Below are positions 16,114-25,808 of a DNA stretch of 64,000 bases, one piece after another. Position 1 is the first letter of the stretch. Each line of letters starts with the position of its first letter. The notes below the pieces were generated by a model. The model made no database searches. It was given only the letters and a program-made list of their open reading frames with translations, and was not told the DNA's origin. Source of the stretch: Olivibacter domesticus (GTDB lineage Bacteria; Bacteroidota; Bacteroidia; Sphingobacteriales; Sphingobacteriaceae). The stretch is taken from positions 124,001 through 188,000 of the forward strand of contig NZ_FOAF01000002.1 in the NCBI RefSeq assembly GCF_900109575.1. The letters are read 5' to 3'. Made by a program: the position numbers and the translations under genes.

Positions 16114-16785
16114 TTAAACACTTTTCGTAAACGGAGAGACGTCTTTTAATAGCCGTATAGATGCTATTGGATCCTTTGCTGAAAATACCGTATTGCCGGC
16201 AACGAGAACATTTGCCCCTGCTTTCAATAGATCAATTGAGTTCTCATGATTTACGCCGCCATCAATTTCTATTAGCAGTTTATCGTTTCTCCCCTGAGCT
16301 AGAATACGAAGCTCACGAATTCTTCTGTATGTATTTTCAATGAATTTCTGTCCTCCAAAACCTGGGTTTACAGACATTATACATACCAGATCGATGTCAT
16401 CAACAATATCATACAAATGGTTTATAGGAGTATGTGGGTTAATAGCAACACCAGCTTTACATCCCAATTCTTTTATTTGTTGAATAGTTCTATGTAAATG
16501 CGTACATGCCTCAAAATGGACTGTAATATTGGAGGCTCCTGCATCTTTAAATTGTGCAAGATACCTATCTGGTTCAACAATCATTAAATGTACATCCAAG
16601 GGTTTTTCCGTATGACGCTTAACAGCAGATAGTACAGGAAAACCAAAAGAGATATTTGGAACAAATAGACCATCCATAATATCTACATGCACCCAATCTG
16701 CCTCACTTCTATTAATCATCTCAATATCTTGTTGGAGATTAGCAAAATCAGCAGATAAAATAGAAGGAGCTACTAAATGTTTCAT
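16114..16785 (-). CDS. rpe: Ribulose-phosphate 3-epimerase
   Basis: Interconverts ribulose 5-phosphate and xylulose 5-phosphate in the pentose phosphate pathway. The 223-residue TIM barrel carries Ser8, the metal ligands His33, Asp35 and His66, and the second catalytic Asp175 in EIDGGVN, plus NPGFGGQKF at 140-148 for the phosphate. All catalytic residues are present and length is normal. It stands alone between a terminator and the 149-bp gap that follows pnp. Confidence 0.96.
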   Translation of the reverse strand: MKHLVAPSILSADFANLQQDIEMINRSEADWVHVDIMDGLFVPNISFGFPVLSAVKRHTEKPLDVHLMIVEPDRYLAQFKDAGASNITVHFEACTHLHRTIQQIKELGCKAGVAINPHTPINHLYDIVDDIDLVCIMSVNPGFGGQKFIENTYRRIRELRILAQGRNDKLLIEIDGGVNHENSIDLLKAGANVLVAGNTVFSAKDPIASIRLLKDVSPFTKSV

Positions 16786-16934
16786 TCGTAATAAGGTTGT
16801 TTTTCAAAAAATTAAAATATCGGAAAACTCAGTCTGAAGCCACATTTCCTATTGATAACATCACTAAATAAAAATTACCGCCCTAAATAGACTCTTAAAA
16901 TTATCTATCCAAGACGGCAATTGCTTTAAATTTA

Positions 16935-19079
16935 TTATTTATTTTCTGTCTCCGTCTTTTTTTCCGGGCGAGGTAATAGCGCTTTACGAGAAAGTTTTAA
17001 TTTTCCTTGTTTATCAATATCTAACAATTTTACTTTTACAATCTCGCCAACTTCGAAAACTCCATCCATCGTCTCATACCGCTTCCAATCGATCTCCGAT
17101 ATATGTAATAGACCGTCTTTTCCAGGCATAATTTCAACAAACGCACCAAAAGGCATGATAGATTTTACTTTTCCTTCATAAATCTCACCTACTTCTGGTT
17201 TAGCTGCTATTGCTTTAATTCTACCAACAGCAGCATCAATTGCTGCCTTATTGTCGGCAAAAACCTGTACGATCCCTTTACCGCCCACTTCTTCAATTGC
17301 AATGGTGGCGCCTGTTTCCCTTTGCATTTCCTGAATGATTTTTCCACCAGGGCCAATAATAGCACCGATAAACTCTTTATCAATACTAAGGCTTACAATA
17401 CGTGGCGCATGGGCCTTGTAATCTTCGCGAGGAGTTGCAATGGTTTTAAGCATCTCATTAAGAATATGTAAACGAGCTTCTTTGGCTTGCGACAATGCCT
17501 CCTTTAATACTTCCCATTTTAAACCATTAATTTTCAAGTCCATTTGACAGGCTACAATTCCATTACTGGTACCTGTAACTTTAAAGTCCATATCACCCAA
17601 ATGATCTTCATCGCCCAAGATATCACTTAGCACAGCATACTTTCCTGTTTTTTCGTCGGTGATTAATCCCATAGCTATTCCTGAAACAGGGGATGTAATC
17701 TTCACACCTGCATCCATCAAAGCGAGCGTACCGGCACATACTGTAGCCATAGAGGAAGAACCATTAGATTCTAATATATCAGAGACTACACGTATGGTAT
17801 ATGGATTTTCTTCCTGGCCCGGTAATACCTGTTTCAATGATCTCATTGCAAGATTTCCATGCCCAACCTCCCTACGGCCAGGGCCTCGATTAGGTCTAAC
17901 CTCTCCAGTAGAGAAACCAGGGAAATTATAGTGCAAAATAAACCTGCTATATCCATTAATAAATGCACCATCAATCATTTGCTCATCATCTTTCGCTCCT
18001 AGCGTAACCGAAGTAAGTGATTGTGTTTCTCCCCGCGTAAAAATTGCAGAACCGTGTGCAGCAGGTAAGTAATCTACTTCACTCCAAATAGGTCTAACAG
18101 TACGCACATCACGACCATCTAAACGAATTCCTTCATTTAATATTAAATTACGAACAGCATCATATTGAACATCGTGAAAATATTTTTTCGCCAGGAATAC
18201 CGTTTCATCATCCACATCCTCTCCAAGAGTAAGAGCAAAAGCTTCGGCTATATCTGCAAACTTTTCAGAGCGTTCTTTTTTTGAAGAGCCCGATTTAGCA
18301 ACTTCATAAACACTATCATAAGTTGCTGCATATACTCTTTCTTTTAGCTCTGGGTTGTTTGATTCATGATTGTACACACGTTTTTCAGTGCGGCCCACCA
18401 ATTGTGCAAGCTCAATCTGTGCCTGTACCTGTATTTTAATCGCTTGGTGAGCAAAAGCTATCGCTTCGATCATCTCTTCCTCAGATATTTCCTTACTTTC
18501 TCCCTCCACCATCACAATATCATTGGCCGAACCGGCGACGATAAATTCTAGCGTGGCTCTCTCCAATTCACTTAATAAAGGATTAATAATCAACTTATCA
18601 TCAATCTTTGCCACACGAACCTCAGATATTGGACCATTAAAAGGTATATCCGAAACTGCTATTGCAGCCGAAGCTGCTAGGCCAGCTAGCGCATCAGGCA
18701 TTATATCTTTATCTGCAGAGATTAAGGAAATCATTACCTGCGTATCTGCATGATAATCGTCAGGGAATAACGGACGTAATGCCCGATCAACTAAACGAGA
18801 TATCAAGATCTCATAATCGGATAAACGTGCTTCCCTACGCAAAAAGCCACCAGGAATACGGCCGGTAGCAGCATATTTTTCTTGATAATCTACAGATAAG
18901 GGCAGAAAATCTGTTCCCGGTTTAGCCTCTTGAGCTGACACTACTGTTGCTAAGAGCATTGTTCCGCCCATCTTCACAACAACAGAACCATCTGCTTGTT
19001 TAGCTAGTTTACCTGTTTCGATTTCGATGAGGCGGCCATCGCCAATATCGAATGTTTTCTTAATTGCATTGTAACTCAT
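16935..19079 (-). CDS. pnp: Polyribonucleotide nucleotidyltransferase (PNPase)
   Basis: A phosphorolytic 3'-5' exoribonuclease that works in mRNA decay. With the ATG at 19077-19079 the protein has 714 residues: two RNase PH domains, a KH domain with the GPGGKII loop, and a C-terminal S1 domain starting [19 protein letters not shown] and ending in a short charged tail. An in-frame start at 19154 would add 25 residues that are Lys-rich and unlike any PNPase N-terminus, so it is rejected. It lies downstream of rpsO with an intrinsic terminator between the two, an order widely conserved in bacteria, in which PNPase commonly regulates its own message. Confidence 0.95.
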   Translation of the reverse strand: MSYNAIKKTFDIGDGRLIEIETGKLAKQADGSVVVKMGGTMLLATVVSAQEAKPGTDFLPLSVDYQEKYAATGRIPGGFLRREARLSDYEILISRLVDRALRPLFPDDYHADTQVMISLISADKDIMPDALAGLAASAAIAVSDIPFNGPISEVRVAKIDDKLIINPLLSELERATLEFIVAGSANDIVMVEGESKEISEEEMIEAIAFAHQAIKIQVQAQIELAQLVGRTEKRVYNHESNNPELKERVYAATYDSVYEVAKSGSSKKERSEKFADIAEAFALTLGEDVDDETVFLAKKYFHDVQYDAVRNLILNEGIRLDGRDVRTVRPIWSEVDYLPAAHGSAIFTRGETQSLTSVTLGAKDDEQMIDGAFINGYSRFILHYNFPGFSTGEVRPNRGPGRREVGHGNLAMRSLKQVLPGQEENPYTIRVVSDILESNGSSSMATVCAGTLALMDAGVKITSPVSGIAMGLITDEKTGKYAVLSDILGDEDHLGDMDFKVTGTSNGIVACQMDLKINGLKWEVLKEALSQAKEARLHILNEMLKTIATPREDYKAHAPRIVSLSIDKEFIGAIIGPGGKIIQEMQRETGATIAIEEVGGKGIVQVFADNKAAIDAAVGRIKAIAAKPEVGEIYEGKVKSIMPFGAFVEIMPGKDGLLHISEIDWKRYETMDGVFEVGEIVKVKLLDIDKQGKLKLSRKALLPRPEKKTETENK

Positions 19080-19162
19080 GTTGTTTTCTCTAATGCGTTG
19101 GTCGTCTTTAAAACGCATCGTTTTTTTATTTATAGACTTTTTAACTTGACACAAAGGTAAAT

Positions 19163-19193
19163 AAAAAAAGCCATCACTTTTTAAGGATGGCTT
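19163..19193 (-). terminator. rpsO-pnp intergenic terminator
   Basis: AAGCCATC (19168-19175) pairs with GATGGCTT (19186-19193) and on the minus strand is followed by a U run read from 19163-19169. It lies about 20 bp after the rpsO stop and 84 bp before the pnp start, so it should reduce read-through into pnp. Confidence 0.85.
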
Positions 19194-19212
19194 CTTGTTT
19201 TTCTACTAAAAG

Positions 19213-19491
19213 TTATTTTATAATATCTCTTAGTTGCAAAGCTTTGATAACTGCACGGTATCTTTCAATATCTTTCTTATATAGATAAGCTAATAAAGAT
19301 CTACGTTTACCTACTAATTTTTGCAAGGATAACTGAGTAGAAAAATCTTTGCGATTTTTCTTTAAATGTTCAGTTAAATGTGCAATACGTTTAGTAAATA
19401 GTGCTACCTGTCCTTCGGTAGACCCTGTGTTTTTTGCGTCACCAGCAAATTCAGCGAAAATGTCTGATTTGTACTCTTTACTTAAATACAT
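19213..19491 (-). CDS. rpsO: 30S ribosomal protein S15
   Basis: A 92-residue primary 16S rRNA-binding protein of the small-subunit platform. The conserved core is present: GSTEGQVALFTKRI around 23-36, the LTEHLK-x-NRKDF stretch and LVGKRRSLLAYL near 60-71. Length is about normal, with a slightly extended N-terminus. A strong promoter precedes it and a terminator separates it from pnp. Confidence 0.97.
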   Translation of the reverse strand: MYLSKEYKSDIFAEFAGDAKNTGSTEGQVALFTKRIAHLTEHLKKNRKDFSTQLSLQKLVGKRRSLLAYLYKKDIERYRAVIKALQLRDIIK

Positions 19492-19536
19492 TACTTGAAT
19501 AATATTAAAGCGTTAAAAAATTTTATTAATTGCGTG

Positions 19537-19567
19537 CAAATATACATCTTTTTTTATTGATATCAAA
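19537..19567 (-). promoter_or_regulatory. rpsO promoter (full consensus match)
   Basis: On the minus strand TTTG (19564-19567) is followed after 19 nt by TATATTTG (19537-19544). Both elements match the Bacteroidota consensus exactly. The rpsO ATG is about 46 bp downstream. Confidence 0.75.
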
Positions 19568-19571
19568 CAGC

Positions 19572-20576
19572 TCACTTATTATCAATCAATGCTTGCGTTA
19601 TAAGTTCGCTATAAAAATCAGTTTCATTCATCCCGGTGGCCCTCACTTGCTGTGGAATGAAACTTTGCTCAGTTTGTCCAGGAATGGTATTAATTTCAAT
19701 AAAATAGAACTTATTACTATCTTTTTCTAAAAAGAAATCAATTCTCACTAAGCCTTTACAGTTTAGTGTTACATATACATCTTTCACAATTCCTTTTATT
19801 CGTTCTTGCTCTTCTGAAGTTAAATCTGCTGGTGTTATCTCTTCGGTTAAACCGGGAGTATATTTTGCCTCAAAATCAAAAAATTCGCGTGAAGTGATAA
19901 CTTCCGTTGCTGGCAACACCTCTAACCCTTTAGAGGAACGGTAGACACCTATAGAGAATTCTCTTCCAGTTACAAACTCTTCAATAAGCACCTGTTTATT
20001 GGCATTTTCTGTATTGAAAGCCCGTTCTAGGGCAGTTACCAGTTCTTCTCTTTTATTCACTTTTGTCATCCCAATACTACTTCCACCACCATTTGGTTTG
20101 ACGAAATAAGGTAATTTAAGTTGCGCGAATATGGCGAATTGCCCCTCTTTGTTATTGTCTAACAAACAAATAGATTTAGCTAAATGAAGGTTCTTAACAT
20201 CTTGAAGCAATAGTTTGGTATATGCTTTATTCATTGTTAAAGCCGAAGTAAGCGTATCACATGAAGTGTATTTGAGTCCGACCATATCTAAATATCCTTG
20301 TAATTTACCATCTTCGCCAGGCGACCCATGTAACATTATAAATGCAAGGTCAAATGCTATTACTTTATCTGGTAACGATAAAGTAAAGTTCTTTCTGTCT
20401 ATCTCATGTTCTATACCTGATTCATCTATATAATGCCAACTATGCTTTGTTAAGATAATTTTGTATACATCAAAACGTTTAGTATCTAGCTTTTGCGCTA
20501 CAAATGCAGCACTTTTTAATGAAACTTCGGCTTCTCCTGTAAATCCACCGGTAATTAATGCTATTTTTGCGTTCAT
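19572..20576 (-). CDS. ddl: D-alanine--D-alanine ligase
   Basis: An ATP-grasp enzyme that makes the D-Ala-D-Ala terminus of peptidoglycan precursors. The 334-residue protein shows MLHGSPGEDGKLQG at 81-94, the GGSSIGM ATP-grasp loop near 159-165, the metal-binding IEINTIPGQTEQSFIPQ segment near 294-310, and an overall length typical for Ddl. It is transcribed divergently from the PASTA-mltG cluster, so cell-wall genes face each other across 124 bp. Downstream it runs towards rpsO, whose promoter overlaps the last few bases of the ddl region. Confidence 0.95.
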   Translation of the reverse strand: MNAKIALITGGFTGEAEVSLKSAAFVAQKLDTKRFDVYKIILTKHSWHYIDESGIEHEIDRKNFTLSLPDKVIAFDLAFIMLHGSPGEDGKLQGYLDMVGLKYTSCDTLTSALTMNKAYTKLLLQDVKNLHLAKSICLLDNNKEGQFAIFAQLKLPYFVKPNGGGSSIGMTKVNKREELVTALERAFNTENANKQVLIEEFVTGREFSIGVYRSSKGLEVLPATEVITSREFFDFEAKYTPGLTEEITPADLTSEEQERIKGIVKDVYVTLNCKGLVRIDFFLEKDSNKFYFIEINTIPGQTEQSFIPQQVRATGMNETDFYSELITQALIDNK

Positions 20577-20595
20577 AAAAAGAGAATATGGAGAA

Positions 20596-20603
20596 CAAAG
20601 ATA
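20596..20603 (-). promoter_or_regulatory. ddl -7 promoter box
   Basis: TATCTTTG on the minus strand is an exact TAnnTTTG match, 19 bp before the ddl start codon. No clear -33 element. Confidence 0.45.
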
Positions 20604-20700
20604 ATTGAATATCTATATCTTTATTAAATTATTTTAGCGAATTGGCATGCTTTTTAAAGGTTAAAGTTGAACTTAAAAAAATCCAAATACGAGATCATAA

Positions 20701-21465
20701 ATGAATAAGTTATTTCAATATTTAAGAACACAAACATTCAGAAAGAATCTAATTATTGCCCTTATATCCGGAATAGTATTTCTACTTCTTCTTTTTTACA
20801 GTTTAAGATTTTACACACGCCATGGAGAAGCTCTTGAGGTGCCAGTTCTTAAGGGAATTTCCATAGAAGGGGCTATAAATAAATTGGAAAACCAAGGATT
20901 TAGATATCAGGTTGATTCAGTTTATCAGGCAGATAAAAAACCAGGATTAGTTATTGAGCAAGATCCAGATGCGGGAACAAAAGTAAAAAGAAATCGAACC
21001 TTATACCTAACAATTATCACGAAGAATGCACCTGAAGTTCAGTTACCAAATTTAACAGAAATGGCTTTATTAGAAGCGGTTTCCACTTTGAACAACTACG
21101 GATTAAAGTTAGGCGACACCATTTATATACCAGACATAGCACGAGATCGTGTGTTAGATGTAAAATATGGGGGACAAAAAATCACTACCGGTCAGCCCAT
21201 ACCTAAGGGTAGTAAAATAGATTTAGTCTTAGGTAATGGTATGGGGGAAAGTGAAGTGACTGTACCAAATTTAGTAGGATACACCTTAGACGAAGCGATA
21301 TTTTCATTAAAGGGGGCCTCACTAACACTGGGCACCGTAAAATATATGGGCCCCGTAGCAGATAGTTCAAGTGTTAGGGTTATCAGTCAAACACCAGAGG
21401 CTGACCCTAGCGGAGAAAAGAAAGTAAGCATTGGTACTCCTGTTAATTTAGCATTAAGCAATTAG
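20701..21465 (+). CDS. Membrane-anchored triple-PASTA protein without kinase
   Basis: A 254-residue protein with a short basic cytoplasmic start, one membrane helix at about 16-35 and three PASTA domains outside (about 45-107, 112-180, 185-254), each with the V/LP-N/V-L-x-G-x-x-x-x-EA pattern. PASTA domains bind muropeptides or beta-lactams in Ser/Thr kinases and penicillin-binding proteins; here there is neither a kinase nor a transpeptidase domain. It is followed by mltG (31 bp) and faces ddl, so a role in sensing or organising cell-wall synthesis is likely (inference from domain and context). Confidence 0.88.
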   Translation: MNKLFQYLRTQTFRKNLIIALISGIVFLLLLFYSLRFYTRHGEALEVPVLKGISIEGAINKLENQGFRYQVDSVYQADKKPGLVIEQDPDAGTKVKRNRTLYLTIITKNAPEVQLPNLTEMALLEAVSTLNNYGLKLGDTIYIPDIARDRVLDVKYGGQKITTGQPIPKGSKIDLVLGNGMGESEVTVPNLVGYTLDEAIFSLKGASLTLGTVKYMGPVADSSSVRVISQTPEADPSGEKKVSIGTPVNLALSN

Positions 21466-21496
21466 CCACAATGGCCGCTCATAAAGTTTAAGAAAG

Positions 21497-22552
21497 ATGG
21501 ACACCCAACCGAAGAAAAAAAAATCACTTACTAAAAAGATTGTTTTCACAATAATACTCCTATTGGTTGTTGCGGGCGCAATATTAGCGTATACGTACTA
21601 TAAGCGATATTTTGCTCCAAATGTAACGGATACTGAAGACTATCTATATGTAAGAACAGGCGCCCAATTTGAAGACCTTATGTTAGATTTAGGCGAAAAG
21701 AATCTTCTAAAAGATACAGCAAGTTTTAGATGGGCAGCAGTAAATATGGAATATCCATCTAGAATGAAGCCTGGAAAATATAAACTTAATAAAGGCATGA
21801 ATAACCGAACCCTAATAAACATGTTGGGTGGTGGATTTCAAGAACCTGTAAAATTACGTTTTCAAAATATTAGGCTAAAAGAACAATTTGCCGGATTTCT
21901 AGCTACGCAAATTGAACCGGATTCCACGTCCTTAATTAATCTGATAAATAGTGATACATTAGCAACAAACTACGGATTTAATACGGATAACTTCTTCACT
22001 ATGTTCATTCCGAACACCTACGAATTATACTGGAATATTTCGACAAATGATTTTTTTACCCGGATGCATGAGGAGTATGAAAAATTTTGGACAGCCGAAC
22101 GTAAAGAAAAAGCACAAGCACTAAACCTGAGCCCTATCCAGGTTAGCATTCTGGCTTCTATTGTTAAGGGTGAAGCATTACATATTGACGAGATGCCCAA
22201 AATAGCTGGATTATATATAAATAGGCTTCAAAAGGGAATTCTTTTACAAGCCGACCCTACAGTAATTTTTGCTACAAACGATTTTACTATTCGAAGAGTT
22301 TTAAATAAGCATCTTCTAACCAACTCGCCATATAACACATATATCTATAAAGGACTCCCCCCTGGCCCTATTATGATGCCCAGTATCGCTTCAATAGATG
22401 CCGTTTTAAACTATCAAAAACATAATTACATTTATATGTGTGCGAAAGAAGATTTTTCTGGCTATCATAATTTTTCATCAAGTGTAGCCGAACACTTGGT
22501 TAATGCGCGTAAATTCCAACAAGCTCTTAACGAGCGAAATATCAAAAAATAA
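21497..22552 (+). CDS. mltG: Endolytic murein transglycosylase MltG
   Basis: Cleaves nascent glycan strands at the inner membrane and so sets glycan length. The 351-residue protein has a membrane helix at 14-33, a LysM-like/YceG N-terminal region, and a catalytic domain with the SIVKGE segment (Glu226 aligns with the catalytic Glu of E. coli MltG) followed by IAGLYINRL and LQADPTVIF. The C-terminal GLPPGPIMMPS block is also conserved. Length is normal. It is in an operon with the PASTA protein upstream and the thioesterase directly downstream (1-bp gap). Confidence 0.94.
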   Translation: MDTQPKKKKSLTKKIVFTIILLLVVAGAILAYTYYKRYFAPNVTDTEDYLYVRTGAQFEDLMLDLGEKNLLKDTASFRWAAVNMEYPSRMKPGKYKLNKGMNNRTLINMLGGGFQEPVKLRFQNIRLKEQFAGFLATQIEPDSTSLINLINSDTLATNYGFNTDNFFTMFIPNTYELYWNISTNDFFTRMHEEYEKFWTAERKEKAQALNLSPIQVSILASIVKGEALHIDEMPKIAGLYINRLQKGILLQADPTVIFATNDFTIRRVLNKHLLTNSPYNTYIYKGLPPGPIMMPSIASIDAVLNYQKHNYIYMCAKEDFSGYHNFSSSVAEHLVNARKFQQALNERNIKK

Positions 22553-22553
22553 A

Positions 22554-22970
22554 ATGTTTATATTCGAAACCCAAATCAGAGTAAGATATAGTGAAACCGA
22601 TCAGATGGGTTATGTGTACTACGGAAACTATGCGGCCTACTATGAGGTTGCTCGCGTGGAAATGCTACGTACTTTGGGCACATCGTACAAAGAGATGGAA
22701 GCAGGAAGAATAATGATGCCTGTATTGGAACTTAAATGCAAATATATCAAACCTGCTCTTTACGACGAATTACTTACCATAAAGGTAAGTATTCCTGCGC
22801 AGCCATCATTACGCATTAAGTTTAACTATGAGTTGTTTAACGAAAAGAAAGAACTAATAAATATAGGTGAAACAACGCTTGTTTTTATTAATATGGATAA
22901 GAACAAACCTTGTTTACCACCAAAAGATTTTATGAATCGTTTGGCACCTTATTTTGAGGAGAGAGCATGA
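22554..22970 (+). CDS. YbgC/FadM-type acyl-CoA thioesterase
   Basis: A 138-residue hot-dog fold thioesterase. The signature RYSETDQMGYVYYGNY at 11-26 contains the catalytic Asp16 and the conserved G/Y pattern of the 4-hydroxybenzoyl-CoA thioesterase family. An in-frame start at 22503 inside mltG is rejected because family members begin right at the first strand; the ATG at 22554 follows the mltG stop by one base. Its stop overlaps the next start (ATGA at 22967-22970), so translation is probably coupled to the BrkB-family gene. Substrate unknown. Confidence 0.9.
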   Translation: MFIFETQIRVRYSETDQMGYVYYGNYAAYYEVARVEMLRTLGTSYKEMEAGRIMMPVLELKCKYIKPALYDELLTIKVSIPAQPSLRIKFNYELFNEKKELINIGETTLVFINMDKNKPCLPPKDFMNRLAPYFEERA

Positions 22971-23974
22971 ACTGGTTACATAGAAAGTTATTAGCGTTAA
23001 AACCTTACTATCTATTTATTGAATGGACGAAAATAATTGTGCTGCCTGGTTTTGGAAAGCTCCCTCTTTACACGGTAGCACTTTTTTTCTTTCAAGAAAT
23101 TGCGCGAGAATCGCTTTTAAATAAAGCATCTTCTTTAGCCTATTCATTCATGTTAGCAATCTTTCCGGGCATTATTTTTTTGTTTACACTAATACCATAT
23201 ATTAAAGTATTTGTAGATGATTTTCAAGAACAGTTGTTAAATTTTATGCAAATGATTCTTCCTGAAAATGCCTATACCACCATCGAATCCACGCTATTGG
23301 ATATTGTTACCAATCAAAATAGCAGATTGCTCTCATTTGGTTTTTTCATGGCCATGATTTTTGCGACCAATGGCATCCACAGTTTAATGCGTGCATTTAA
23401 TAAATCCTCATTAGTGTTAGAAAGTAGAACTTTTATAAAGCAACGCTTAGTAGCTTTAGCCCTAGCAATCATGATTATCATTGCATTAACCGTAGGAATG
23501 GGCATCATCACTTTTACATCTTTTATAATTAATCACATTAAAAACAACCTGGCAATAACTAATAGCTTTTGGACCTGGCTTATTGACGTTACACGATGGG
23601 TAATTATGCTTGGAATTTATTTTATCACGCTTAGCATGTTGTACAAATACGGTCCTTCGTCATCCAAAAAGTGGAGTTTTTTTAGTCCTGGTTCTACCTT
23701 GGCCACTGTATTGGCAGCACTAACATTTTGGGGATTCGCTTTTTATATCAACAACTTTAATACTTATAATAAGTTATATGGATCTATAGGCACACTCATT
23801 GTTATCATGATTTGGCTATATTTAAACTCCTTAATTTTATTAATAGGATTCGAATTAAACGCCAGTATTGCCCTCTCTAAACAAAGTATAAAGATTGTTA
23901 AACCGAGGTTCAATAGTTTTAAGAATAATACGCTCAAAGAAGATGTCTTCCAAAACAAGGCTAATCCGAAATAA
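22967..23974 (+). CDS. YihY/BrkB-family inner-membrane protein
   Basis: A 335-residue polytopic protein with about six membrane helices and the family pattern ASSLAYSFMLAIFPGIIFLF near 58-77 and a GFELNASIA segment near 294. The family was once called RNase BN in error and its function is unsettled; transport has been suggested. It overlaps the thioesterase by 4 bp and ends the PASTA-mltG-thioesterase operon. The C-terminus is a short basic tail. It converges on mlaD. Confidence 0.88.
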   Translation: MNWLHRKLLALKPYYLFIEWTKIIVLPGFGKLPLYTVALFFFQEIARESLLNKASSLAYSFMLAIFPGIIFLFTLIPYIKVFVDDFQEQLLNFMQMILPENAYTTIESTLLDIVTNQNSRLLSFGFFMAMIFATNGIHSLMRAFNKSSLVLESRTFIKQRLVALALAIMIIIALTVGMGIITFTSFIINHIKNNLAITNSFWTWLIDVTRWVIMLGIYFITLSMLYKYGPSSSKKWSFFSPGSTLATVLAALTFWGFAFYINNFNTYNKLYGSIGTLIVIMIWLYLNSLILLIGFELNASIALSKQSIKIVKPRFNSFKNNTLKEDVFQNKANPK

Positions 23975-24001
23975 AATCAAAAAGATTTCTTAACGAATCA
24001 A

Positions 24002-25027
24002 CTATTTATTCTCCTCGGCAGCAGCTTCTGCTTCTTTGGCTTTCTGTTCTGCCTCTTTGGCTTTCTGCTTTGCTTGCTTCTTAAAAAAGCCTCTAAACAG
24101 AAAATTATGCTGTAAGGCTTCCATATTTTGATTCAGCTTATCTGTACTTTCTTCCAAGTTGAACATCGTTTGTTTCATTTTAGAAGCCATTTCTTGGTCA
24201 TTTAACAAGGCTCCCAACGTGTTATCGTTACTGTTCATCTTAAGCGTCGCTTTATTAAGATTTTCGGTTAAAGCAGAGGCCGTTTGAGTAATGCCCTGTA
24301 GCTGGGCGGCAGAATTCCTTAAACTGTTATACACCGTTGTATCCGTCAAAATTTCATTCGCTAAAGAACCTTCTGTATTTAATTTATTTGTGAAAGCATT
24401 TAACGCACTTGATACCCTTGAAGTATTTGCTGCTGTTTGTGTTAGACTGGACATAATAGATTTAACCTGTACAGCCATTAAAGAATCTGTTAAAACGGCT
24501 CCAATTGTTCCTTCTCCATTAGCAATCTTCTCACTCAACTTCTTAACATCATTGGTTATTGCTACTAAGTTTTGATTGTTCACTTGTAACGTAGCCATCA
24601 TCTCCTCTGTATCAACACTTTTTACCGATTGTAACAAATCGCCTGCTTCTACTACTGCCACTCCGCTACTTCCTCCTTGAATAACGATAATCTTGCTACC
24701 GATAAATCCTTCAGAACTTATACGAACTTCAGCATCTTTTCTAATATAATCCCTAGACTTTTCTTCTACATTAAAATCAATCTCCACATGCGAGTTCTCA
24801 ATAAGCTTTATATTCTTGATTGTTCCAATTTTTACTCCCGAAAAAAACACATTATTACCGGCTTTCAGTCCGCCTGCATTATCGAAAATTGTTTTGAGAC
24901 CTATTGTTTTAGTAAAACGTTTTTGATTTCCTCCTAAAACGAAAATTGCAACAACAAGAACAGTGATCCCAATTAATGTAAATAAACCTACTATAACTGC
25001 CTTTTTATTATCTGAGTTTTTAGCCAT
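24002..25027 (-). CDS. MlaD-type MCE-domain lipid-transport protein
   Basis: The periplasmic substrate-binding partner of an Mla-type ABC transporter that moves phospholipids between outer and inner membranes. The 341-residue protein has one N-terminal membrane helix (about 11-33), an MCE domain (about 38-120: TIFDNAGGLKAGNNVFFSGVKIG), a long helical region, and a C-terminal Lys/Glu/Ala-rich coiled coil with repeated AKEAEQK units. The helical tail is expected to form a hexameric tunnel or needle (family knowledge). It is the third gene of mlaE-mlaF-mlaD, 5 bp after mlaF. No MlaB or MlaC homologue is adjacent. Confidence 0.92.
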   Translation of the reverse strand: MAKNSDNKKAVIVGLFTLIGITVLVVAIFVLGGNQKRFTKTIGLKTIFDNAGGLKAGNNVFFSGVKIGTIKNIKLIENSHVEIDFNVEEKSRDYIRKDAEVRISSEGFIGSKIIVIQGGSSGVAVVEAGDLLQSVKSVDTEEMMATLQVNNQNLVAITNDVKKLSEKIANGEGTIGAVLTDSLMAVQVKSIMSSLTQTAANTSRVSSALNAFTNKLNTEGSLANEILTDTTVYNSLRNSAAQLQGITQTASALTENLNKATLKMNSNDNTLGALLNDQEMASKMKQTMFNLEESTDKLNQNMEALQHNFLFRGFFKKQAKQKAKEAEQKAKEAEAAAEENK

Positions 25028-25032
25028 ATAAA

Positions 25033-25806
25033 TTATGCAATAAAGTTGTAATCATAAAATGCTTTGACGCGATCATCTTCTGAGTCGAATATATCATTAA
25101 ATCTGCCCTGACGTTCGAACTTACCATCTAATAGCATGACAATACGATCCCCCACCTCCTTCGCACACGTTAAATCATGTGTAATGATAATAGATGATGT
25201 TTTATATTCTTCCTGAACATCATTAATTAAATTATTTATCTCTGTACAGGTAATGGGATCCAGCCCCGCAGTTGGTTCATCATAGAGCATAATATCGGGT
25301 CTTAATATAAGGGTTCTTGCGATTCCGATACGCTTACGCTGCCCGCCCGAAAGCTCTGAGGGCATTTGATTGATAGCTTGTGAAAGACCAACAGATGCTA
25401 GCACTTGCTCGACTTCTTTATCGATTTCAACTCTTGTCAAGGACCTTTTATTTCGCACTAGAGGAAACTCCAAATTCTCTCTCACGGTCATACTATCATA
25501 CAAAGCGCTATTCTGAAAAGAAAATCCTATTCGGAGCCGTAAGGCCATCAGTTGTTTTTCATCTAGTTCATCAACGTCTTTTCCTAAAACATTTACACTT
25601 CCCTCATCTGGATATAAAAGACCTGAAATAACTTTTATTAATACAGACTTTCCTGTTCCAGATCGACCTAGTACCACCAGATTTTCTCCTTCAAACAACT
25701 GTAGATCAACACCTTTTAACACATGAAGATCCCCAAAAGATTTATATAAACTCTTTATATTGATAACTGAGTTCTGATAGTTTATGTGCGACAATTTTTT
25801 TTCCAT
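25033..25806 (-). CDS. ABC transporter ATPase, MlaF type
   Basis: The 257-residue ATPase of the lipid transporter. Walker A GRSGTGKS is at 47-54, the signature LSGGQRKRIGIART and Walker B IMLYDEPTAGLDP follow in order, and the H-loop is ITHDL. The GQRKR signature and TAGLDP are typical of MlaF/Mkl proteins rather than of general importers. It begins 2 bp after mlaE and ends 5 bp before mlaD, so the three genes are one transcriptional unit. Confidence 0.94.
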   Translation of the reverse strand: MEKKLSHINYQNSVINIKSLYKSFGDLHVLKGVDLQLFEGENLVVLGRSGTGKSVLIKVISGLLYPDEGSVNVLGKDVDELDEKQLMALRLRIGFSFQNSALYDSMTVRENLEFPLVRNKRSLTRVEIDKEVEQVLASVGLSQAINQMPSELSGGQRKRIGIARTLILRPDIMLYDEPTAGLDPITCTEINNLINDVQEEYKTSSIIITHDLTCAKEVGDRIVMLLDGKFERQGRFNDIFDSEDDRVKAFYDYNFIA

Positions 25807-25808
25807 AG

